From positions 1,240,001 to 1,304,000 of the forward strand of contig CAVXLG010000020.1 in assembly GCA_963762615.1 (NCBI GenBank): 64,000 bases of DNA. The letters run 5' to 3'. The notes under the pieces are model-generated. The model was not told where the DNA came from. It searched no databases and saw nothing but the letters and a program-made list of their open reading frames with translations. How positions within the stretch are numbered: the stretch's first letter is position 1; each line of letters starts with the position of its first letter. Source of the DNA: PALSA-505 sp963762615. GTDB lineage: Bacteria; Actinomycetota; Actinomycetes; Streptosporangiales; Streptosporangiaceae. Below, piece after piece: positions 33,919 through 44,567 of this stretch. Made by a program: the position numbers and the translations under genes.

Positions 33919-36900
33919 TCAGCGGCGCCGTGCGCCGGGACCGGTGCCCGGCGATGAGCCGGCCGGGTTCGTGTAGGTGAAGCTGGCGGTCGTGGTGCCT
34001 CGCCCGGAGCCGGTGAAGTAGCTCTCGATCGTGCCGACGGTGACCGGTACTTTCACGCCTTTCGTTCCGGGGGGTGAGGTGGCGTCGACCGCCGTGGTCG
34101 ACCCGCAGTCGAGCAGTGCCTTGACGGGGGTGATCGACTCGGCTTCGACGTTTCCGAAGAACACGTCGAGCGGGCAGCCGAGGTTCTCGCCGCCGATCGT
34201 CACTTTCGTCCCGCCCGCGGCCGGGCCCGAGGCCGGCGAGACCGAGCCGACCCTGGGGTTGCCAGGCGGATAGAGGTACAACAGGTCAGCGGGCCGGCTC
34301 AGGCTGCAGCCGGTGACGGTGCACAGCCGGACGTCAACGATCGCCGGGTTCTGCTGCACGGTCTGGGTGCTCAGGCTGGTGTTCCCGTTGACGGTGAACG
34401 CGTACTGGGTGCCGACCGAGAAGGGCGCCCGGGTGTCGGTGAACTCGATCGGGGCGATCAGCTGGCCGGCGAACCCGCGGCCGCTGACCTGGATCGGGGT
34501 CCGGCCGGTGTCTGGCGCGCCGTAGCTGCCGTCCAGCTCGGTGCTGTTGATCGTGTTCGCGACGGCGGTGACGTTCGGGATGCCCGCGTACGTGACGGTG
34601 CCCGGACCCGACTGGCCGGCCAGCGACTTGACGCTGAACGGGACGCGCGAGGGGCCGGCCGTCCGCGCCTGGCCCGGGGCGGCGATCTGCATCTTCGTTC
34701 CGGTCAGGAACACGTAGTTGGTGTCCATCGAGGACTCCAGGGCGGGGTTGCCGAAGTCGGCCCAGTCGATCGTCAGCGGGTCGAAGCCCGCTCCGCGGAC
34801 GGTTATCACCGTGCCGCCCTTCTCGCTCGCCAGGCTCGCGGGCCCCGCTGACGTCGAGACGGAGGTGACCGACGGCACCGGGACGTAGTCGAATTCGGTC
34901 GGCGCCTGCATCGTCTCGCAGCCGCAGTGCGGCGGAGCGACCAGGACGCCCAGCGAGTTGACCGTGACCGGTCCTTCGGCTGGCGGGCGGATGCGCCCGG
35001 TCGCGCTGGTACCGCGCGCGGCCTTGACCCTGACCTGGACCTGGCAGATGTCGTTGGCTGCGTCCTCGCCGGCATACACCCCGGTGGAGGGCAGCGGCGA
35101 GCATGCGGTGCGCGGGGAGTACTTCGGCGCCGTCGCGGTGATCCGGTAGGGGCTGTTCACGGTGAAGCCCGTCGCCGCGACCGCGCCGAAAGTGACCGAG
35201 GTCGCCCCGGTGAAGCCGGACCCCAGAATCGTCACCTTCCCCGGCGCGGCCCGCGATCCGGCGTACGGGATCACGCCGGTGACGCTAGGGACGACTCCCG
35301 CGGCGCTGGTATCCACGTACTCGAAGGTCGAGTTCGGGCCGGAGATGCTCGGCCGGCCGTCGTTCAGCGTCACGATCACGTCGGCTGGCCCGGCTCCGTC
35401 CTGCGGCGCAGGCGCGCCCGGCGGGCGGACCTCGCGAGCGGGCGGCACGGTGGCGACGATGGTGGTCGGGCTGCGGACGCTGAAATGACCCGGCGGGATC
35501 TGACCCGCCCCGATCTCGATCGCCGCGACGTCCGGCGACCCGCCTGACTCAAATCCTGTCCCGGCGATCACGATGTGCTCCCCGCCGGCCGTGCTGCCGA
35601 TGGGCGGGCTGACCTCGGAGACGACCGGCCGGCTTGGCTGGCCGGCCAGGGTACACAGGTAGTACGCCAGCCCGGCACTGCCCCCTGGCCCGGTCAGCCG
35701 CGGCGAGCCCAGACCAGACCCCAGGTCATAGCCGGTCGTTGCCGGGAACACCAGGCCGTTGTCGAGACCGTAGACGTCGTTGCCGCCGCGCGTGATGTCG
35801 TTGAACGCGGCCCCGTAGTCGCCCGGATTCGACCCCACCGCGTACAGCTGCGGGCTCGCGAAACCCACTCCGCTGCGCGTGGCCGGCTGCGAGGCGCACG
35901 TCGGCGAGGCATTGATCAACGCCAGCAGGGCCGCCCAGATCGGCGTCGATGACGAGGTGCCACCGGTCGTGCTCCACCCGCCGAACGCCGCCTCGTAGAC
36001 CGTGACCGCGCCGGTGAACTCGTCCGCCTGCGCCGACACGTCAGGAACCAGCCGGCACGGCGTGGCAGAACTCGCACCCCGCACTGTTGACTGGCAAAAG
36101 CCCGCCGGATAGCCGAAGCTCTTCTCGACCCGGTCAGCATTGGCGTAGTCAGCGCTCCCCGGCAGCGCGATCCCCGGAACCGTCGCCGCACGCTGCCAGG
36201 CCGGCATCGCCCACGATTGCGGAGATCCCGCCGCCGCCCGCGCCTTCCTTGGCGCCGTCGTTCCAGACCTGCTCGAGCGGCGGCTGGGTCGCCGCGTCAT
36301 CGATCGTCGTGCCCCCGACCGACACGACGTAGGGCTGGCTGCCCGGGTCATCTACCGATAGCGGGTTCTGGCCCGAGACCGGAGTCGGGGTCTCGAAGGT
36401 GTTGCAGTCGTCGGATCCGTTGTCGCCGGCCGCGCCGAACACCGACTGCCCCTGCGCGGCGGCCTGCTCGAACAGCAGGTTCTCGGCTTGCTGGAGCCCC
36501 GGCTGGCCGAGCTGAATGGCCTGCTCGCACAGCCCCCAGCTCGTGCTCACGACCTGGTCGCGGTCCGCGTTGATGATCGCCGCGTACTCGTCGACCGGGT
36601 CGTAGATAATACCGTCCGACCCCGGGCTCGGTCCTTCGTAGACATCGATCGTGGCCCCGGGGGCGATCGCCGAAACGTCCTCGACGTCGAGATTCGCCTC
36701 GCCGCTTCCCGGCCCGGTCGGCTGGCCCCCGTCGACCGGGATCACGTGCAGCCGGCTGAGCATGCTCGCCGCCGCGGACGCGCCGAAGTAGCACGTATCG
36801 AACGTCTTGACGTCCGAACGCAGGAACGGCTCGAGCTCGTAGATGGCGATGCGCTGGCCCGCGCCGAAATCGCCGCTGTGATAGAGGCCGAACGCGCCGT

Positions 36901-37720
36901 ACGCGTGGGCGATCTGATCGTCGGTCAGGCCGCCGAACGCGTGAGCCGCGGCGGTGGCGCTCGCGCACGCCTTCGGCGAGCCAGCCGGATGCGCGAAGCT
37001 CGTCGTCCCGGGCGAGCGGATCTTCCCCCTGGCCGAGGCGGGCGGGCGCAGGATCCCGGCCGGCCGGACCTGCACCAGATCGTTCAGGCCGAGGACAGCA
37101 GCGACCGAGCCCGCGATCGTCGACGGCAGCGAGACGGCAGATGTCGTCGCCCGGCCCAGGGATCCGCCGCGGAGCCGGTAGCTGCGCAGCCCGGTGTGAA
37201 AAGCACCCTCGACCTGGCCGGCAGTCCCGCTGAAGCGCACCAGCAGGCCATCGCTCGATACGCCGCGCACCCGCAGGCCGCGGGCCGTCAGCTGCGAGCG
37301 CACGGCGCCGATCGCCGACCGGGACGGCCCGAACCGGCTCGCGAACGCGCCGGCCGGCAGGTACTGACGGAACGACAGGGAGTTCTTATCCGTCACGTCC
37401 GCGATGAACCGCACGAGCGCGGGGTTGTCACGAGGCTTCAGCACCACCGCCCCCGAGACCGCAGCCGACACCGGCACCGCACCGATCGCCCTCGCCCCGG
37501 CCGGAACATGCGGGGCGGCTTCGACCTGCTCCATCGCCGCAGGGACCGGATGCCCCGGCGACGCCGAGGCCGGCGACGCCGACAACACCCCCGCCGCCGA
37601 AATGACCAGCAATCCGAGCAGGGAAGCTATCCGCGGCACGCCCCAGCGGGAAACAGCCGAGCCCTTATTGCCGCGGCGTCCGGCGGCGTGAACGTTACGG
37701 CCGACCCGGTGACTAGCCAT
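33919..37720 (-). CDS. Secreted sedolisin (peptidase S53) with C-terminal IPT/TIG repeats, one frameshift
   Basis: Exported acid-active serine peptidase, about 1,266 residues. Signal peptide about 28-54; pro-kumamolisin activation domain about 80-225. The catalytic Glu341 and Asp345 are seen in GEANLDVED, the oxyanion Asp433 in GAAGDNGSDD, and the nucleophile Ser in GGTSSSTPIWAA, after the break. The frame changes near 36217, where ...GGGGISAI continues as WAMPAWQRAATVPG with one extra base. After the catalytic domain come about five IPT/TIG beta-sandwich units (for example VSEVSPPIGSTAGGEHIVIAG, VPSVTGVIPYAGS, VGSVSPASGPAAGG). The tail is Arg-rich (GARRR). Sedolisins usually end after the catalytic domain, so this repeat array is large. 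Confidence 0.88.
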
Positions 37721-38067
37721 GACGACCTTTCCACAGCGCTCGGTGCCAGTACCAGCCCGTTAAACCGGCCGTGCGGTGCTGCGGCCCTGGCTATCTGGTG
37801 CGGGCCTGCGCAGGATGGCCGAGCAGGCGGGAGTGGACCGCAAGACTGCTGCCGGGGAGGCTGCCGCTTACCATACCCGCGCGACCGGCCCGCGATCCTC
37901 GCGTGTCGGTCAGGCAGATGGGCTGGCTGACCGAATCGTCTGCTGCGGCCGCGCGCTTCACCACAGCCCGGGAATGAGCCGCCACCGGAGCGCGAAGCGG
38001 TGCCCTGGCGCGCAGGCTGCCGATGGCTGCGCCCGCCGCGTCGTTGACCTGTCATCGCGGTGATGCC
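37721..38067. other. Intergenic region between sedolisin and PadR operon
   Basis: About 350 bp between divergent genes. Frames on both strands have no family resemblance. The sedolisin promoter should lie in the left part. I see nothing else to name until the PadR operator at 38068. Confidence 0.5.
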
Positions 38068-38092
38068 ATACTCGGTATGCAGTACTTGGTAT
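38068..38092 (+). promoter_or_regulatory. Predicted PadR operator
   Basis: ATAC-TCG-GTAT (38068-38078) is followed 2 bp later by the related AGTACTTGGTAT (38081-38092), giving two direct copies of a TACTNGGTATG box. PadR regulators typically bind ATAC/GTAT dyads over their own promoter. The site ends 10 bp before the padR-like start codon, so autorepression of the whole export operon is likely. Confidence 0.65.
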
Positions 38093-38102
38093 GGAGATGC
38101 CG

Positions 38103-38693
38103 GTGTCGGTTCGTCACAGCCTGCTGGCGGTGCTGTCCGCCGGGCCCATGCACGGCTACGGGCTGAAGACCGAGTTCGAGGCCGCGACCGGGGATGTCTG
38201 GCCGCTCAACGTCGGGCAGGTGTATACCACCTTGGGCCGGCTGGAGCGGGACGGGCTGGTTACCGCCGGGGCCGACGCCGACGGCCAGAAGGTGTACCAG
38301 ATCACTGAGGCCGGGCGTGAAGAGCTTGGCCGGTGGTTCGATACCCCGGTGCCGCGCGAGGTGGTTCCCCGCCAGGAGGTAGCGATCAAGCTGGTATTCG
38401 CGATGCGGTCCGGCGTGGCGGACGTCGCCGCGGTCGTCCAGCAGCAGCGGCTGGCGACCGTGCGGGCGCTGCAGGACGTTACCCGGCTGAAGGCCGCCGC
38501 TGAATCCAGCGGGGACCTGGCCTGGCTGATGATGCTCGACGCGCTGGTCTTCCAGGCCGAGGCGGAGGCGCGCTGGCTCGACATGTGCGAGGCGAGGCTC
38601 GCGAGGGAGAACGCCGCCGCGGGCACGGCCAGGCGGCCACCAGAGATCCCGGCCGGACAGCCGGCGGAACGGAGCAGCCAGTGGTCCTCCTAG
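38103..38693 (+). CDS. PadR-family transcriptional regulator
   Basis: 196 residues. Winged helix SVRHSLLAVLSAGPMHGYGLKTEFEAATGDVWPLNVGQVYTTLGRLERDGLV, wing ADGQKVYQITEAGREELGRWF, then the helical dimerisation domain (Vir_act_alpha_C type) to about residue 165. GTG 38103 is chosen because PadR proteins start at this point and GGAG lies 6 bases upstream; an ATG at 38091 lies inside the operator. It heads an operon of five genes encoding ABC exporters, overlapping the next gene by 13 bp. Such PadR proteins commonly respond to the drug or lipid that the transporter removes. Confidence 0.93.
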   Translation: MSVRHSLLAVLSAGPMHGYGLKTEFEAATGDVWPLNVGQVYTTLGRLERDGLVTAGADADGQKVYQITEAGREELGRWFDTPVPREVVPRQEVAIKLVFAMRSGVADVAAVVQQQRLATVRALQDVTRLKAAAESSGDLAWLMMLDALVFQAEAEARWLDMCEARLARENAAAGTARRPPEIPAGQPAERSSQWSS

Positions 38694-40111
38694 ACATAGA
38701 CCGGGCGGGCCGGATCTTCGGGTCCGGGCACCTGCAGGTGGTCGCGCTGGACGATGTGTCGCTGCGGGTCAGCGTCGGCGAGTTCGTGGCCGTCATGGGG
38801 CCCAGCGGTTCGGGCAAGTCGACCCTGCTGCGCCTGGCGGGCGGGCTGGACCGGCCAACCTCCGGCCGGATCCTGCTGGCCGGCCGTGACCTGGCCGGCC
38901 TGGACGAGGCCGCGCTCGCGCAGGCGCTGCGCCGGCAGATCGGCTTCGTCTTCCAGGAGACCAACCTGCTCGCGTCGCTGACCGCCGCCGAGAACGTGGC
39001 GCTCGCGCTGGAACTAGACGGCGTCAGGCCGAAGGCGGCGATGGCGGGCGGCCGCGGCCTGCTGGACTCCCTGGGCCTGGGAGCCGTCGGGGGCCGGTTC
39101 CCCGGCCAGCTGTCCGGGGGTGAACAGCAGCGGGTGACGATCGCCCGGGCGGTCGCGGGGGGCCGGTCGCTGCTGCTGGCCGACGAGCCGACCGGTGCCC
39201 TCGACGCGATCACCGGCGAGTCGGTGATGGGCCTGCTGCGCCAGCGGTGCGCCGCAGGCTGCGCGGTCGTGCTCGCCACCCACAACGTCCGGCACGCCGC
39301 GTGGGCCGACCGGGTGATCTTCCTGGCCGACGGACGGCTCGCCGGCGAGACGGGCCCGCCAGCCGGTCCCGGAGTGCCTGCTGGGAACCGGGCAGGCACG
39401 GTGACCGGCGCGGCGGCCGCCCCGGCCATCATCGAGCTGGCCGGGGTGGAGAAGACCTACCACAGCGGGCGGGTCGGGTTCCGCGCGCTGAACGGCGTGG
39501 ACCTGGCTATCGCCGCGGGCGAGATGGTGGCGATCACCGGCCCGTCGGGCAGCGGCAAGACCACGATCATCAACCTCGTCGCCGGGATCGACCGGCCCAC
39601 GGCCGGCGCGGTGACGGTCCGCGGCAGCCGCCTGGACCAGATGACCGAGGAGCAGCTTGCCGTCTGGCGCGGCCGCACCATCGGCATCGTCTTCCAGTTC
39701 TTCCAGCTGATGCCGACGCTCACCGCGGCGGAGAACGCCACGCTCCCGCTGGACCTCGCCCGGCTCGGGCCATCCCGCGAGCGCAAGGCCGTCGCCGGCC
39801 GCCACCTCGCCACGGTCGGGCTCGGCGATCGCGGTGACCGGCTGCCGCTGGAGCTGTCCGGCGGGGAGCAGCAGCGGGTGGCGATCGCCAGGGCGATGGC
39901 CTGCGGACCGCCGATCCTGCTCGGCGACGAGCCCACCGGCAATCTCGACACCGGGCTGGCGCGGGAGATGTTCGGGTTGCTCAAAGGCCTGAACGGACAC
40001 GGAACCACGGTGGTGTACGTCACGCACGATCCGTCACTGGCCGCGCTGGCCTCCCGGATCGTGTCCGTCCGCGATGGCCTGATCACCGGCGATACGGGGC
40101 GGCGACCGTGA
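38681..40111 (+). CDS. ABC exporter ATPase with two fused nucleotide-binding domains (MacB/LolD type)
   Basis: 476 residues with two complete NBDs of the FtsE/LolD/MacB class. The first has GPSGSGKSTLLRLAGG, LSGGEQQRVTIARAV and LLLADEPTGALD; the second GPSGSGKTTIINLVAG, LSGGEQQRVAIARAM and ILLGDEPTGNLD. Each has a Q-loop (FVFQETN, IVFQFFQ) and a His switch (ATHNVRH, VTHDPSL). A linker of about 35 residues rich in Pro, Gly and Ala joins them. Most MacB-type ATPases are single-NBD homodimers, so a fusion is uncommon. GTG 38681 has GGAG 6 bases upstream. The stop overlaps the FtsX-like permease start (GTGA). Confidence 0.9.
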   Translation: MVLLDIDRAGRIFGSGHLQVVALDDVSLRVSVGEFVAVMGPSGSGKSTLLRLAGGLDRPTSGRILLAGRDLAGLDEAALAQALRRQIGFVFQETNLLASLTAAENVALALELDGVRPKAAMAGGRGLLDSLGLGAVGGRFPGQLSGGEQQRVTIARAVAGGRSLLLADEPTGALDAITGESVMGLLRQRCAAGCAVVLATHNVRHAAWADRVIFLADGRLAGETGPPAGPGVPAGNRAGTVTGAAAAPAIIELAGVEKTYHSGRVGFRALNGVDLAIAAGEMVAITGPSGSGKTTIINLVAGIDRPTAGAVTVRGSRLDQMTEEQLAVWRGRTIGIVFQFFQLMPTLTAAENATLPLDLARLGPSRERKAVAGRHLATVGLGDRGDRLPLELSGGEQQRVAIARAMACGPPILLGDEPTGNLDTGLAREMFGLLKGLNGHGTTVVYVTHDPSLAALASRIVSVRDGLITGDTGRRP

Positions 40112-42513
40112 GCACGCTGAGCCGCAAGGCCTGGGGTGACCTGACCCGGCACCGCGCGCGCACGCTGCTGGCGGTGTTCACGCTGAGCATCGCGATCGCG
40201 AGCCTCGGATTCCTGGCCGTGCCGGCCCTGCTGAACGCGGCCATGAACCGCCAGATCGCGGGCAGCCACCTGTATGACGTCGGGATATCCACCCGCACCC
40301 TCGACCTGAGCCCGGCACAGCTCGGCGCGCTGGGCCGCCTGCCGGGCGTCGCCGCGGTCAGCCCGGCCGTGGGCTACGCCACCACGGCGACATCCGCCGA
40401 CGGCCCCCAGGACATCGAGCTCGCCGGCACCAACCTGGCGTCCGCCCCGGTCAACACCGTCGCGCTGTTCACCGGCCGGATGCCGGGGCCGGGCGAGGTG
40501 CTGGCCGATGCGGGCAACGCCCGGGCCACCGGCTTCGCCGTCCCCGATGGCGGCACGATCGACGTGCGGGCCGCCGGCGGCAGGCTGGCACGGCTGCAGG
40601 TCAGCGGTACCGGCCTGAACCTGTACGCGACTCCTGGCGCGAACGGCTCGACCACGCCGGTCTTCTACGCCCCGACGGCCACGGTGCAGGCGCTGCGCGG
40701 CGTCCGCGGTTACAACTACCTGGGGTTCCGGCTCACCGACGACAGCACGGCCGCGCAGTCCCGGGTGGTCGCCGAGGTGCGCGCCTACCTGACCGCGCAG
40801 ACCGGAGCGGACCCGATCACGGCGCTGCCCGCCGTCCGGGCCCCCGGCCAGTGGCCCGGGCAGTCCGGGTTCAGCCACATCATCGCGCTGCTGTACATCA
40901 TCACGATCCTCGCGTTCGCCTCCGCCCTGTTCCTCATCTCGGCCACGATGAACACCCTCATCGCCGAGCAGGCCGGCGAGATCGCCATCCTCAAGACGCT
41001 CGGCGGCCGGCGACGGCAGATCGCCGGCATCACCGTGCGCACCGCGGCGATGCTGGGCGCGGCAGGCGCGGTCATCGGCACCATTATCGGCATCGCCATC
41101 GCCTACCTGCTGGCCGGCTACTTCGCCGTGAAGCTCATCGACGTGTCGTTCGGCTTCGCCATCTCGGTCCCCGTGGTCGTGGCCGGCCTCGTGCTCGGCC
41201 CGGCGCTCGCCGTGGCCGCGTCGCTGCCCGCGCTGCGCCGCGCGCTGCGCAGGCCCGTGGCCGAGACCCTGGCCGGCACGGGCACCAGCGGATTCGGCTC
41301 CGGCTGGCTCGACCGCCTGGCCGCGCGCAGCGGCCTGCTGTCGGGGGCCAGGGTGCCCGGCAGCGTGCGGATGGGAGTCCGCAACGCGCTGCGGCAAAAG
41401 CGCCGCAGCGCGGCCACGATCGCGCAGGTCGCCGTGGCAGCCGGGCTCGCGATCGCCTTCCTCGCCCTCGGCCAGTCGATAACCGCCGTCATCAGCCAGA
41501 CCATCGGCAAGCTGCACTTCAGCGTCGGCGTCGGGATGGCATCGACCCACGGCGCGCGGCCGTTCGGCAGCCAGGCGCTCGCCGTCGCCGCCGCCACGCC
41601 CGGCGTCACCGGAGCCGAGCCGGTCGAGACCAGTTCGGTGCAGTACAACGGGCAGACCTACGTGGCGTGGGGCCTGGGCACCCGCCCCTTCTACCGTTAC
41701 CGGCTGAGCGCGGGCCACTGGTTCACGGCCGCCGATACCGCCACCGGCGCCCGCCCCGCCGTCCCGCCGGTGGTGCTCGGACCCGCCGTCGCCCGCGCCA
41801 CCGGCGCCCGGGTCGGGCAGATCCTCACCTTCACCCTGGCCGCGGGACCCACCAGGGTGAAGGTCATCGGGATCGACACCGGCCAGCCCAACGCGGGCGG
41901 CACCGTCTACTTCCCGCTACCCGTGCTGGAACGCCTGGACGGCGGGCCCGGCACCGCGGACTCGATCTGGCTCGCCACCGCCAGCACCGCGCACGCCGCC
42001 GTCAACCGGGTGGCCGCCGCCGCCGCGAACCGGCTGGCCGCCGCCGGGTACCCGGTCAGCACCACGAGGATCTACGTCACCGAGGCGCAGATCACCGCGG
42101 CCGACGCCGCCATCCTCACCATCGTGGAGATCCTCGGCCTGGTCGTGGTGGCCATCATGCTCATGGGCCTGGTCAGCGCCCTCAGCATGGGCGTCATCGA
42201 GCGCACCCGCGAGGTCGGAATCTTGCGCTGCGTGGGCGCCAGGGCCCGGCACATCCGGCGGGTCTTCAGCGTGGAGGCGGTGGTCCTGGCTTCTGCCGGC
42301 TGGGTGTTCGGGGTCCTGCTCGGCTGGCTGATCTACGAGGGGCTGCTGATGCTCCTGCTGCACAACGCCGCCGTCAGCCTGCCGCAGGAGTTCCCGCCGG
42401 CCATCCCGCTGATCACGCTCGCCGGCGTCCTCGTGCTCACGCTGCTGGTGATCCGCGGGCCGCTGCGCCGCGCCACCCGGATCCAGCCCGGCACCGCGCT
42501 CCGGTACCAGTGA
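40108..42513 (+). CDS. FtsX-like ABC permease (MacB family, duplicated core)
   Basis: 801-residue membrane protein. An N-terminal helix (ARTLLAVFTLSIAIASLGFLAVPALL) is followed by a large extracytoplasmic domain (about 45-245). Then comes the first FtsX core of three helices (about 255-375, with AEQAGEIAILKTLGGRRRQIAGI), a second N-terminal-type helix near 430, a second extracytoplasmic domain, and a final FtsX core (IERTREVGILRCVGARARHIRRVFSVEAVVLA). Type VII ABC permeases of this kind do mechanotransmission or extrude lipids and drugs rather than import. Its stop overlaps the next gene (TGATG). Partner of the double-NBD ATPase. Confidence 0.92.
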   Translation: MSTLSRKAWGDLTRHRARTLLAVFTLSIAIASLGFLAVPALLNAAMNRQIAGSHLYDVGISTRTLDLSPAQLGALGRLPGVAAVSPAVGYATTATSADGPQDIELAGTNLASAPVNTVALFTGRMPGPGEVLADAGNARATGFAVPDGGTIDVRAAGGRLARLQVSGTGLNLYATPGANGSTTPVFYAPTATVQALRGVRGYNYLGFRLTDDSTAAQSRVVAEVRAYLTAQTGADPITALPAVRAPGQWPGQSGFSHIIALLYIITILAFASALFLISATMNTLIAEQAGEIAILKTLGGRRRQIAGITVRTAAMLGAAGAVIGTIIGIAIAYLLAGYFAVKLIDVSFGFAISVPVVVAGLVLGPALAVAASLPALRRALRRPVAETLAGTGTSGFGSGWLDRLAARSGLLSGARVPGSVRMGVRNALRQKRRSAATIAQVAVAAGLAIAFLALGQSITAVISQTIGKLHFSVGVGMASTHGARPFGSQALAVAAATPGVTGAEPVETSSVQYNGQTYVAWGLGTRPFYRYRLSAGHWFTAADTATGARPAVPPVVLGPAVARATGARVGQILTFTLAAGPTRVKVIGIDTGQPNAGGTVYFPLPVLERLDGGPGTADSIWLATASTAHAAVNRVAAAAANRLAAAGYPVSTTRIYVTEAQITAADAAILTIVEILGLVVVAIMLMGLVSALSMGVIERTREVGILRCVGARARHIRRVFSVEAVVLASAGWVFGVLLGWLIYEGLLMLLLHNAAVSLPQEFPPAIPLITLAGVLVLTLLVIRGPLRRATRIQPGTALRYQ

Positions 42514-43627
42514 TGATCTACCTGATCAGGTGGCTCATCAGGAAGCTGCGGCGCCGCACCACGTCCCCGGCCGAGACGCCGGTCGCGGTATCCGGGCAGG
42601 ACGAGCCTGCCGTCCGCGGGCAACGCGAACGGCTCGCGACTTCGGGTCTCATGACTTCGGCGGTGGCGGCATCGGGCGCGAACCGAGGCGCCCCGGCGAT
42701 CTCCGTCCGCGGCCTGAGCAAGCGCTTCGGCGACCGGGTCGCGTTCCAGGACGTCTCCTTTGAGATCGGCTACGGCGAGGTCTTCGGCTTCCTCGGGCCG
42801 AACGGTGCCGGGAAGACGACGACCGTGCGGACGCTCGGCACGCTCATCGCGCCGACCTCGGGCTCGGCGACGGTCGCCGGAATCCCGCTCGCGCCGGAGA
42901 ACGGGGTGGAGATCCGCCGGCGGATCTCGGTCATGCCCGAGTCGCCGGGCCTGTACCTCCGGCTGAGCGTGGCCGAGAACCTCGGATGCTTCGCCGACCT
43001 TTACGAGGCGGCCGACCCGGCGATCGCATCGACCGTGCGCTGCGCGCCGTCAACCTGGCCGACCGGGCCCGCGATGCCTGCGGCTCGTTGTCCAAGGGCC
43101 TGCGCCAGCGGGTCGCCCTGGCGCGCGCGCTGCTCAGCGACCCCGAGGTGCTGTTCCTCGACGAGCCGACCGCGGGCCTGGACCCGGTCGCCGCCCGCGA
43201 CGTCCACGAGCTGATCGACGATCTCCGGCGCGGCGGCGTCACGATTTTCCTCACGACGCACCGCCTGGAGGAGGCCGAGCGCCTCTGCGATCGCGTCGCG
43301 ATCCTGAACACGACGTTGCGCACGATCGGCCGCCCCGACGAGTTGCGCGAGCAGCATGTTCGCCAAGACGCTCACGGTCAGGACCCTCGCCCCGCTGCCT
43401 GACCCCGGCCGCGTGTTCGACGGCCTGCCGGCCGTCGACGGCTGGCAGGCCGACGGCACCGCCGGCTACGTGCTCGCCGTATCCGACCCGGTCGTCGCCG
43501 CGCCCGCCAGCACCCGGGCTCTCGTCCAGGCGGGCGCCGACGTGCTGTCGATCGGCGAGTCGCGCCACTCGCTCGAGGACGTCTACCTCGAGCTGGTCAA
43601 CGAGGATGCGCAGGCGCGCCGAAATGA
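42513..43627 (+). CDS. ABC-2-type exporter ATPase (NatA-like), at least two frameshifts
   Basis: The N-terminal part has ISVRGLSKRFGDRVAFQDVSF and Walker A FLGPNGAGKTTTVRTLGTL, then a frame change near 43017 (LYEAADP to GDRIDRALRAV). The middle has SLSKGLRQRVALARALL, VLFLDEPTAGLDPVAARDV and TTHRLEEAERLCDRVAIL. A second change lies near 43356 (DELREQ to FAKTLTVRTLAPLP). The C-terminal domain ends SLEDVYLELVNEDAQARR, and the frame there lacks a stop, so a third error is likely just before the permease ATG. The end at 43627 assumes the usual ATGA overlap. All ATPase motifs are intact across the breaks, which favours sequencing errors. Works with the permease that follows. Confidence 0.82.
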
Positions 43628-44346
43628 GCATCAGCAGGAGGCGCGTCCGGGCCATCTACCGCAAGGAGCTCCGCGAGTACCGGCGCAACCGCTCCATCGT
43701 CAGCGGGATGGCGATCCTCCCGCTTATCTTCCTCATCCAGCCCCTGATCACGGTGTTCAACCTGTCCGCCTCGGCCGCGAGCCAGCTGGCAGGCCACCAC
43801 GAGCTGTTGTACCTGCTGGCCATCCCGGCGCTGGTGCCCGCGACGATCGCCGCCTTCTCGGTCGTCGGGGAGCGCCAGCAGGGCACGCTGGAGCCGGTGC
43901 TCACGACGCCGGTCCGCCGCGAGGAGTTCCTGCTCGGCAAGGCACTGGCGTGCTTCGTCCCGTCGGTGGCGATCTCGTATGCGGTCTATGTCTTCTTCCT
44001 GGCCTGCGTCGAGATCTTCGGTCAGCCGGCCGTGACATCGGCGCTGGTGCGAGGCCCGGATCTGCTCGCCCAGCTGATCTTCACCCCGCTGCTGGCCGGC
44101 TGGTCGATCTGGGTCGGCATAGCGATCTCCACCCGGTCCAGTGAGGTCCGCGTCGCCCAGCAGCTCAGCTTGCTCGCGAACCTGCCTTCGGTCGCGGTGA
44201 CAACGCTCATCGCGTTCAACGTGATCCGTCCCACGCTCGCCGTCGCCCTCGGCGCCGCCGTGGTACTGCTGGTCCTCAACCGGGTCGGCTGGCGGCTCAC
44301 GTCGGCGATGTTCGACCGCGAACGGCTCATTACCGGTACCAGGTGA
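43624..44346 (+). CDS. ABC-2-type transporter permease (NatB-like)
   Basis: 240 residues starting SISRRRVRAIYRKELREYRRNRSIVSG, the amphipathic N-terminal region of ABC-2 permeases, followed by six hydrophobic helices. The AAFSVVGERQQGTLEPVLTTPVRREEFLLGKALAC segment is the family hallmark contacting the ATPase. It is the last gene of the PadR operon and pairs with the NatA-like ATPase. Exported substrate unknown; sodium, drug or lipid-linked compounds are family precedents. Confidence 0.9.
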   Translation: MSISRRRVRAIYRKELREYRRNRSIVSGMAILPLIFLIQPLITVFNLSASAASQLAGHHELLYLLAIPALVPATIAAFSVVGERQQGTLEPVLTTPVRREEFLLGKALACFVPSVAISYAVYVFFLACVEIFGQPAVTSALVRGPDLLAQLIFTPLLAGWSIWVGIAISTRSSEVRVAQQLSLLANLPSVAVTTLIAFNVIRPTLAVALGAAVVLLVLNRVGWRLTSAMFDRERLITGTR

Positions 44347-44567
44347 TGAGGCTGGGACAGCATGTTCGCTGGTGCGTCCTGTCGTGGGATGCTTACCGGG
44401 CCGCCGCTCGCGTGTTCGCGCAGGGTAGCGGCCGCGAGATGCCAGCTGCTGACTGCCCGGGTCAATGGCGTGACGTCCCTGGGCGCCGGGCCGGCGACTG
44501 CCGGCGGCTGCGTCGCGCAGCGCGGTTGGATCCTGTGTCCGGGCGATGAGGGATTCCCGGTGGCCGA

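Noticed and set aside
43628..44144. Continuation of the NatA-like ATPase frame through the permease gene
   Set aside because: The ATPase domain ends near 43620, and the rest is a shadow of the permease. A missing stop from an indel explains it better than a real fusion.
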